IMG/VR virus record: IMGVR_UViG_3300020442_003882
Location: 1 to 30,103 of that record
Reading direction: 5' to 3' (one strand)
DNA: 30,103 nt
Source: a virus
Shown here piece by piece: positions 30,027-30,103 of this stretch. The translations under genes were made by a program, and so were the position numbers. The notes under the pieces are model-generated. The model did not search any database and had not been told where the DNA came from. It was given only the letters and a program-made list of their open reading frames with translations. Position 1 is the first letter of the stretch. Every line of letters starts with the position of its first letter.

Positions 30027-30103
30027 TGGTTGAACTTCTCCATCGCGGCGATCTCTGCGCGTGCGCGTGCGATCGTCGTCTCAAGATCATCACCAAGGAT
30101 CCG
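30023..30103 (-). CDS. C-terminal end of a gene upstream of the amidase (partial)
   Basis: The frame is open from the right edge to a TGA at 30023-30025 that overlaps the amidase start (ATGA). Only 26 residues are visible, helical and charged (DDLETTIARARAEIAAMEKF). The position before the endolysin would suit a spanin, holin or tail gene, but nothing more can be said. Confidence 0.7.
   Translation of the reverse strand, partial: RILGDDLETTIARARAEIAAMEKFNQ

Overview
The window is a dense, gap-poor stretch of a tailed-phage (or prophage) genome, roughly 60% GC by eye, with 44 genes supported, two of them cut by the window edges. No rRNA, tRNA, CRISPR array, transposase or integrase was found. 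No stretch longer than about 220 bases lacks a gene. Most neighbouring genes overlap by ATGA, GTGA or TGATG, so translational coupling is the rule. The virion genes point to a siphovirus (long non-contractile tail) with a Mu-type head: a DUF935/Mu gp29-like portal, a MuF-like domain, a Mu I-like protease, a DUF1320/gp36-like connector and a Mu G-like morphogenesis protein. Most relatives with this head live in Pseudomonadota, but the sequence itself does not fix the host.

Layout. One long leftward (minus) unit runs from about 23717 to the left edge. It begins with a small Cro/YdaS-like regulator (23469-23717), a winged-helix protein, a probable replisome organiser (22071-23153), a RusA-type resolvase, an orphan DNA methyltransferase and two small proteins, one a 52-residue membrane protein. 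It continues with terminase small and large subunits, a portal-MuF fusion, an XRE regulator, protease-scaffold, capsid decoration protein, major capsid protein, connector/completion genes, major tail protein, two tail-assembly chaperones, tape measure, tail hub and distal tail proteins. It ends in a LamG-like protein that runs off the left edge.

A short rightward (plus) unit, 23822-26643, starts divergently from the Cro-like gene. It holds an ERF single-strand annealing protein, a Gp157-like protein, SSB and an exported cell-wall-hydrolase-like protein. It meets tail-to-tail a second leftward unit of eight tiny genes (26634-28908), mostly unrecognised and ending in an XRE regulator. Upstream of that lie a 221-base regulatory gap with three inverted repeats, and then an amidase endolysin (29130-30026) preceded by the end of another gene.

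How it fits together. The replisome organiser carries an array of 11-bp repeats inside its own coding sequence, with an AT-rich patch further downstream, which resembles the lambda origin inside gene O. ERF, SSB, Gp157-like and RusA would supply recombination-dependent replication and junction resolution. The terminase then packages DNA into the Mu-type head. The genome thus joins a Mu-like head to a non-transposing, lambda-like replication and recombination set. The best candidates for something new are the 11-bp phased iteron array, the tail-chaperone overlap with a correctly phased T TTT TTA slip site, the palindrome-controlled small-gene unit at 26.6-28.9 kb, and the exported hydrolase in the recombination operon.
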